Origin: an uncultured Lachnospiraceae bacterium
GTDB lineage: Bacteria > Bacillota > Clostridia > Lachnospirales > Lachnospiraceae
Direction of reading: 5' to 3'
DNA length: 8,300 bases
Assembly (NCBI GenBank): GCA_900550235.1
Contig: URRQ01000063.1
Span: 1-8,300, forward strand
A model generated the notes under the pieces. That model was not told the DNA's origin. It was given only the letters and a program-made list of their open reading frames with translations, and did no database searches. The stretch's first letter is position 1. Every line of letters starts with the position of its first letter. The translations under genes were made by a program, and so were the position numbers. Shown here piece by piece: positions 5,545-8,300 of this stretch.

Positions 5545-6622
5545 CCAGATATTCCTCTCTTTCCTGATTTAGATTTTCCGCCATTTCTGTTTGGATTGTC
5601 GGGAACAAATGTGCATATCGATATGTGATCTCCACACTTTCATGTCCTACCCTTTCTCCTATTGCCACCGCAGAATATCCCATATTGATCAATAACGACA
5701 CATGAGAATGTCGTAAATCATGGATTCGTATTCTCTTCACTCCTGACAACTTCACACCACGATCCATTTCATGATGAAGATAGCTTTTTGAAATTTGAAA
5801 TATCCTGTCATTTTCATTCAAGCCATACAGCATTCCTATATACGATTCTAATTCTTCGCTTAAAAATTCCGGCATGGTGATCATACGATTACTCTTCACA
5901 GTCTTTGGATCTGTAATAATATCCTTCCCTTCTAATCTTTGATAAGATTTATTGATCCGGATAGTACACGCCTGAAAATCGAAATCTGCCGGTGTCAGTG
6001 CTAACAACTCTCCCATACGGACTCCACACCAATATAGAATTTCAAATGCATAAAAGGAGATTGGCTTATCCGCCACCGCTTCAATGAACTTCATATACTC
6101 TTCTTTTGTCCAGAAAAGCATCTCTTTTGTTCTTTCTTTTCCCATAGATCCAGCCTTGCGTGCAGCATTGCTTTTCAAATCATAGAAATTAACTGCATGA
6201 TTCAAAATTGCACTCAGCTGATTATGGATGGTCTTTAGATAGACCTGTGAATAGCCTTCTCCTTGTTTATTTCGATAGTTCATCATGGTGTTCTGCCACT
6301 GTCGAATATCGGAAGGTTTTATTTCCTGCAACTTCTTTTTCGAAAAATATGGGAGAATCTTTTTTTCTACAATATGCTTTTTCGTCAGCCATGTATTATA
6401 TTTGATTCTAGATTTGATATCATTCAGATAAAGATCCACAAAATCTTCAAAATACATATCCAGACTCAAATTCTCCTTTAATTTAAACGCTCTTTCCCAT
6501 TCCTGGGCATCACATTTGCGTTTAAATCCTCTTTTCGTCTTCTGCTTTCTTACGCCGGTCCAGTCCTTATAATAGGTTCTTACCTCGTAAGTATTTGACT
6601 TTTGGTTTTTGATCACTGTCAA
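5537..6622 (-). CDS. int: Tyrosine site-specific integrase
   Basis: This 361-aa protein has the usual length and three-domain layout. An N-terminal arm-binding domain spans 1-50 (beta-rich, TYEVRTYYKDWTG.RKQKTKRGFK), a SAM-like core-binding domain about 55-155, and the catalytic domain 165-345. The catalytic set is complete: Arg202 (CGVRMGELLAL), Lys240 (DPKTVKSNR), His301 and Arg304 (HDLRHS), His327 (VGHES) and nucleophile Tyr336 (RYAHLFP). The start is TTG at 6622 with AGGGGG 7 nt upstream. It lies 14 nt after the excisionase-like gene and overlaps the MobC-like gene, so excision and mobilization genes probably share the leftward promoter at 6875-6903. The arm domain should bind the 11-bp-period repeats at 284-300 and 7467-7483. 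Confidence 0.95.
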   Translation of the reverse strand: MTVIKNQKSNTYEVRTYYKDWTGVRKQKTKRGFKRKCDAQEWERAFKLKENLSLDMYFEDFVDLYLNDIKSRIKYNTWLTKKHIVEKKILPYFSKKKLQEIKPSDIRQWQNTMMNYRNKQGEGYSQVYLKTIHNQLSAILNHAVNFYDLKSNAARKAGSMGKERTKEMLFWTKEEYMKFIEAVADKPISFYAFEILYWCGVRMGELLALTPADFDFQACTIRINKSYQRLEGKDIITDPKTVKSNRMITMPEFLSEELESYIGMLYGLNENDRIFQISKSYLHHEMDRGVKLSGVKRIRIHDLRHSHVSLLINMGYSAVAIGERVGHESVEITYRYAHLFPTIQTEMAENLNQEREEYLDE

Positions 6623-6636
6623 AACATCACCCCCTG

Positions 6637-6825
6637 CTATTTCATTTCGTTCATACCGTAAACTCGTTCTTCAAAATATTTACGGCTGATTTTTCCTTTG
6701 ACAACAACGAAACCTTTTTGCTCCAATTCAGCATTTAACTGACGGATCAAACGATACGCATAGGAATCAGATACTTCTAATTCTTTCGCTACTTCTTTTG
6801 CTGATATAAATAATTTACTAGCCAT
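6637..6825 (-). CDS. Excisionase-like small HTH protein
   Basis: This 62-aa protein has a winged-helix or MerR-like HTH at 5-50: FISAKEVAKELEVSDSYAYRLIRQLN, followed by a short wing-like VVVKGKISRKYF. Size, fold and position just upstream of the integrase are typical of recombination directionality factors in Firmicutes elements, which bind near an att arm and favour excision. AAAGGAGGG lies 7 nt before the ATG. It is the first gene of the leftward operon driven by the promoter at 6875-6903 and flanked by repressor operators. A pure transcriptional regulator is possible. Confidence 0.75.
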   Translation of the reverse strand: MASKLFISAKEVAKELEVSDSYAYRLIRQLNAELEQKGFVVVKGKISRKYFEERVYGMNEMK

Positions 6826-6849
6826 CTATATCCCTCCTTTCTTTTTTCA

Positions 6850-6863
6850 GTTCATTATCGAAC
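6850..6863. promoter_or_regulatory. Operator-like dyad O2
   Basis: GTTC-ATTATC-GAAC, followed by GGTGT. It lies just downstream of the -10 of the leftward promoter, over the expected transcription start and early leader, where a bound repressor would block the excisionase/integrase operon. Confidence 0.6.
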
Positions 6864-6874
6864 GGTGTATATGC

Positions 6875-6903
6875 ATCATAACATTTCATTTCCGTACTGT
6901 CAA
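6875..6903 (-). promoter_or_regulatory. Leftward promoter of the excisionase/integrase operon
   Basis: On the minus strand TTGACA (6898-6903, perfect -35) and TATGAT (6875-6880, 5 of 6) are separated by 17 bp. The start codon at 6825 lies about 50 bp downstream. It is flanked by dyads O2 and O3, so it should be strong and tightly repressible. Confidence 0.8.
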
Positions 6904-6911
6904 TAGAATAA

Positions 6912-6925
6912 TTTCAAAAATGAAC
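6912..6925. promoter_or_regulatory. Operator-like dyad O3
   Basis: TTTC-AAAAAT-GAAC, followed by GGTTT. It lies 9 bp upstream of the -35 of the leftward promoter and 28 bp (same face and orientation) from O4. The left half-site is imperfect. Confidence 0.55.
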
Positions 6926-6939
6926 GGTTTATTTTTATA

Positions 6940-6953
6940 TTTCATTTTTGAAC
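6940..6953. promoter_or_regulatory. Operator-like dyad O4
   Basis: TTTC-ATTTTT-GAAC, followed by TGTTT. It occupies the -35 region of the rightward repressor promoter (extended -10 at 6960-6968), a fitting place for autoregulation. The right half with flank is the same as in O1 at the left end. Confidence 0.6.
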
Positions 6954-6959
6954 TGTTTA

Positions 6960-6968
6960 TGCTATACT
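6960..6968 (+). promoter_or_regulatory. Extended -10 promoter of the repressor gene
   Basis: TG-C-TATACT is an extended -10 with 5 of 6 matches in the hexamer. No good -35 exists at 17 bp upstream, which is tolerated by extended -10 promoters. The ribosome site AAAGGAG (6986-6992) lies 9 nt before the ATG at 7002. Confidence 0.6.
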
Positions 6969-7001
6969 TTTAAGTAACAATCAGCAAAGGAGTGTTTTCT
7001 T

Positions 7002-7433
7002 ATGACAGTAGGTGAGAAAATAAGAAAATTCCGGATCGATCAAGGATATACACAGAAAGAATTGGCAATCATGTCCGGATTGAGCGAATCGGCAATTAGA
7101 AATTATGAACTTGGGAATCGTTTTCCATCATCAGAACAATTGGAAAAAATAGCAAACTCATTAAAGATCAGTCCATACGCCATGTCTGATCCAAACTTTG
7201 ATACTTATGTTAGTGTCATGCACGCATTATTTGCTTTAGAGGATCAATATGGTCTGCACGCCTACCGAGATGAGTCCGGCGTACCACAACTCATGTTTAA
7301 AGACAAAGGACATGATTCTTTAAATATGCTGGATCATATTGGAACATGGGCTGATATGTACCAGAAATTCAGAAATGAAGAGATTACAGAAAAAGAATAT
7401 TTAGACTGGAAGAGTCAATTCCCAGCTAAATAA
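7002..7433 (+). CDS. XRE-family repressor of the element
   Basis: This 143-aa protein has a Cro/C1-type HTH at about 4-58: EKIRKFRIDQGYTQKELAIMSGLSESAIRNYELGNRFP, with the recognition helix at ESAIRNYELG. The C-terminal part (about 65-143) is helical and hydrophilic (MHALFALEDQYGLHAY..., WADMYQKFRNEEITEKEYLDWK). It has no peptidase Ser/Lys pair and no metalloprotease HExxH, so release from DNA would not be by self-cleavage or an ImmA-type motif in the same protein. It is the only rightward gene of the element and is transcribed divergently from excisionase/integrase across a shared operator region. The (G/T)TTC-N6-GAAC dyads are its likely sites. Confidence 0.88.
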   Translation: MTVGEKIRKFRIDQGYTQKELAIMSGLSESAIRNYELGNRFPSSEQLEKIANSLKISPYAMSDPNFDTYVSVMHALFALEDQYGLHAYRDESGVPQLMFKDKGHDSLNMLDHIGTWADMYQKFRNEEITEKEYLDWKSQFPAK

Positions 7434-7466
7434 GAAGAAATTATTTACAATAATATTAAAAAAGTA

Positions 7467-7483
7467 TTGTCATTTGATTGTCA
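7467..7483 (+). repeat. Arm-type direct repeat pair B' (right arm)
   Basis: TTGTCA at 7467-7472 and 7478-7483 has 11-bp period. It lies 34 bp after the repressor stop and matches the left pair at 284-300 in sequence, spacing and orientation. It is the proposed right arm site of this element's integrase. Confidence 0.55.
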
Positions 7484-7495
7484 ACGGACATAGAA

Positions 7496-7535
7496 AGAGC
7501 CAAGAAAGCCCGTAAAATAGGCATTTCTTGGCTCT
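7496..7535. terminator. Strong right-end hairpin
   Basis: AGAGCCAAGAAA (7496-7507) pairs perfectly with TTTCTTGGCTCT (7524-7535), with an inner GCC/GGC stem (7508-7510, 7520-7522), one bulged A and a 9-nt AT-rich loop. The T-runs are modest on both strands (TTTC on the minus strand). It lies between arm B' and the core, as the weaker hairpin does at the left junction. It probably ends the repressor transcript and shields the att site. It may also serve as the terminator for a gene whose 3' end the element replaces. Confidence 0.7.
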
Positions 7536-7540
7536 AATAT

Positions 7541-7560
7541 ATTATTCAAACTCTACAAAG
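7541..7560. other. Right att core (attR-like)
   Basis: ATTATTC, AACTC and CAAAG are shared with 167-185, same order and strand. The minus strand reads VFVEFE and a stop from 7542 rightward, in a frame open for 23 codons to 7610 (contains RETLQ, also readable near the left core at 191-208 in a different frame). This suggests that the core derives from the 3' end of a gene used as the integration target. The gene is not identified. Confidence 0.5.
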
Positions 7561-7655
7561 ACTAACGCTTTTTGTTTAGGAATTATTCTCTGTAATGTTT
7601 CTCGTTCTTTTGATTATTTGATATATCCATATTATCCTGCCTATACGAGCTAATG

Positions 7656-7683
7656 TTATCATTTTGTTATCGGCATTGATAAC
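7656..7683. repeat. Arm-type pair A' and overlapping dyad (next element)
   Basis: TTATCA (7656-7661) and TTATCG (7667-7672) have 11-bp period and lie in an 18-bp block identical to one at 91-108. The second repeat also forms GTTATC-GGCATT-GATAAC (7666-7683), a dyad with the same N6 spacing as the repressor operators of the central element. TACTCGATAAC at 7687-7697 is also present at 44-54. These features belong to the left end of a different element. Apart from att signals, the 338-bp gap 7434-7771 holds no gene that I can support. Confidence 0.5.
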
Positions 7684-7771
7684 ACCTACTCGATAACTGT
7701 GGATAATAACTATATGTAGCATGTCAAATTATAAGCTATTTTGCTTAGAGATTCAACACAAAACTGAAATT

Positions 7772-8269
7772 TTACTTTTCCTTATATTCATCTGGTATTG
7801 CTATTTGAAATGTTTCACACAACAGCATCACATCATGCACATCATTTTTATCGTGTTCATATCCCAAATGAAGCATTACCTGACTCAATGGTTCAATACA
7901 AGAAACAGTTATATCTCCAACTTTTCCAATACCGGAAAAAGTTTTTGATGGAAATATATCTCCCTCATAAACAATTCCGTCATCTGTAAATTCAAAACAA
8001 TGTAAATCAATGATTCTTTGTTTATCATCTTTCCAGACAGTATGACCATCCGTTGTATAATCAGTATTTACTTCCTCAAATCCATGCTGCTTAATCACAT
8101 AAATATAATCATGATAATGTTTCAGTTCAACAAACAAATCAATATCATTGTGTATTCTTGATTCTCTTTTAAGAAGTGCATCAACACCCCATCCGCCATC
8201 TAAATATACTTTAATTTCGTTTTGCAAAGCATATTTTATAATTTCACATGCATCTTCTGTACGTACCAT
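7772..8269 (-). CDS. lnu: Lincosamide nucleotidyltransferase-like protein (Lnu family)
   Basis: This 165-aa protein is full length for the short Lnu(A)/Lnu(C)-type enzymes, which add a nucleotide to lincomycin and clindamycin. It shows the nucleotidyltransferase signature DGGWGVDALL at 24-33, HNDIDLF at 40-46 with the two metal-binding Asp (42 and 44), the HTVWKDD stretch at 76-82, and IIDLH at 86-90 with the third acidic residue Asp88. A C-terminal helical part (QVMLHLGYEHDKNDVHDVMLL) is typical of this group. GGAGG lies 8 nt before the ATG. The promoter is outside the window. The gene lies beyond arm A', so it is probably cargo of the neighbouring element, not of the central one. Whether it gives resistance is not shown, since some homologues act weakly or on other substrates. 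Confidence 0.8.
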   Translation of the reverse strand: MVRTEDACEIIKYALQNEIKVYLDGGWGVDALLKRESRIHNDIDLFVELKHYHDYIYVIKQHGFEEVNTDYTTDGHTVWKDDKQRIIDLHCFEFTDDGIVYEGDIFPSKTFSGIGKVGDITVSCIEPLSQVMLHLGYEHDKNDVHDVMLLCETFQIAIPDEYKEK

Positions 8270-8300
8270 AATCTATCCTCCAAATTCAAATCTTTGTATG

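Larger units (their letters stand above)
167..7550. mobile_element. Integrative and mobilizable element with MobV relaxase (about 7.4 kb)
   Basis: The limits are drawn from the short related cores at 167-185 and 7541-7560 and the matching arm-type repeats just inside each (284-300 and 7467-7483). Between them lie, in order, anti-sigma and sigma cargo, relaxase, oriT-like region, a 77-aa gene, RepA-like ATPase, MobC-like protein, integrase, excisionase-like protein and a divergent XRE repressor. This is a full integration and mobilization set without a mating-pair apparatus, so it should be mobilized in trans by a conjugative helper. The exact crossover position inside the cores cannot be fixed from one sequence. 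The cores are only about 85 percent identical, so the boundary is good to roughly 20 bp. Confidence 0.8.

Noticed and set aside
7721..7989. Plus-strand frames opposite the lnu gene
   Set aside because: They are antisense shadows of a gene with clear catalytic motifs; there is no ribosome site.

Overview
The window looks like AT-rich Firmicutes DNA, most likely from a gut clostridium of the Lachnospiraceae type. The basis is low G+C, strong AGGAGG-type ribosome sites, TTG/GTG starts, and the protein families present (DUF4179-type anti-sigma factor, MobV-like relaxase, Lnu-type nucleotidyltransferase). The assignment is by family resemblance only. No rRNA, tRNA, IS element or CRISPR array was seen.

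Most of the window (about 167 to 7,550) is one compact integrative and mobilizable element of about 7.4 kb. From right to left it carries an XRE repressor (+ strand), then on the minus strand a small excisionase-like HTH protein, a tyrosine integrase, a MobC-like ribbon-helix-helix protein, a RepA-like hexameric ATPase, a conserved 77-aa protein, an oriT-like palindromic region and a MobV-family relaxase. At the left end sits a cargo pair: an ECF sigma factor translationally coupled to a membrane-anchored DUF4179-type anti-sigma factor. No type IV secretion genes are visible, so transfer would depend on a helper element.

Control is unusually legible. Four 14-bp dyads of the form (G/T)TTC-N6-GAAC occur. 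Three lie between the repressor and the excisionase gene, around a near-perfect leftward promoter and an extended -10 rightward promoter. The fourth, and most symmetric, lies about 45 bp inside the left end of the element.

Both ends have a modular att structure: a pair of 6-bp direct repeats with 11-bp period (arm-type integrase sites), a GCC/GGC hairpin, and a short related core. The order is A, hairpin, core, B on the left and B', hairpin, core', A' on the right. B and B' share one sequence and A and A' another. The best reading is that this element is integrated next to, or inside, att sites of other related elements, forming a tandem or nested array. The right neighbour begins at about 7,560 and carries a lincosamide nucleotidyltransferase-like gene as its first gene.
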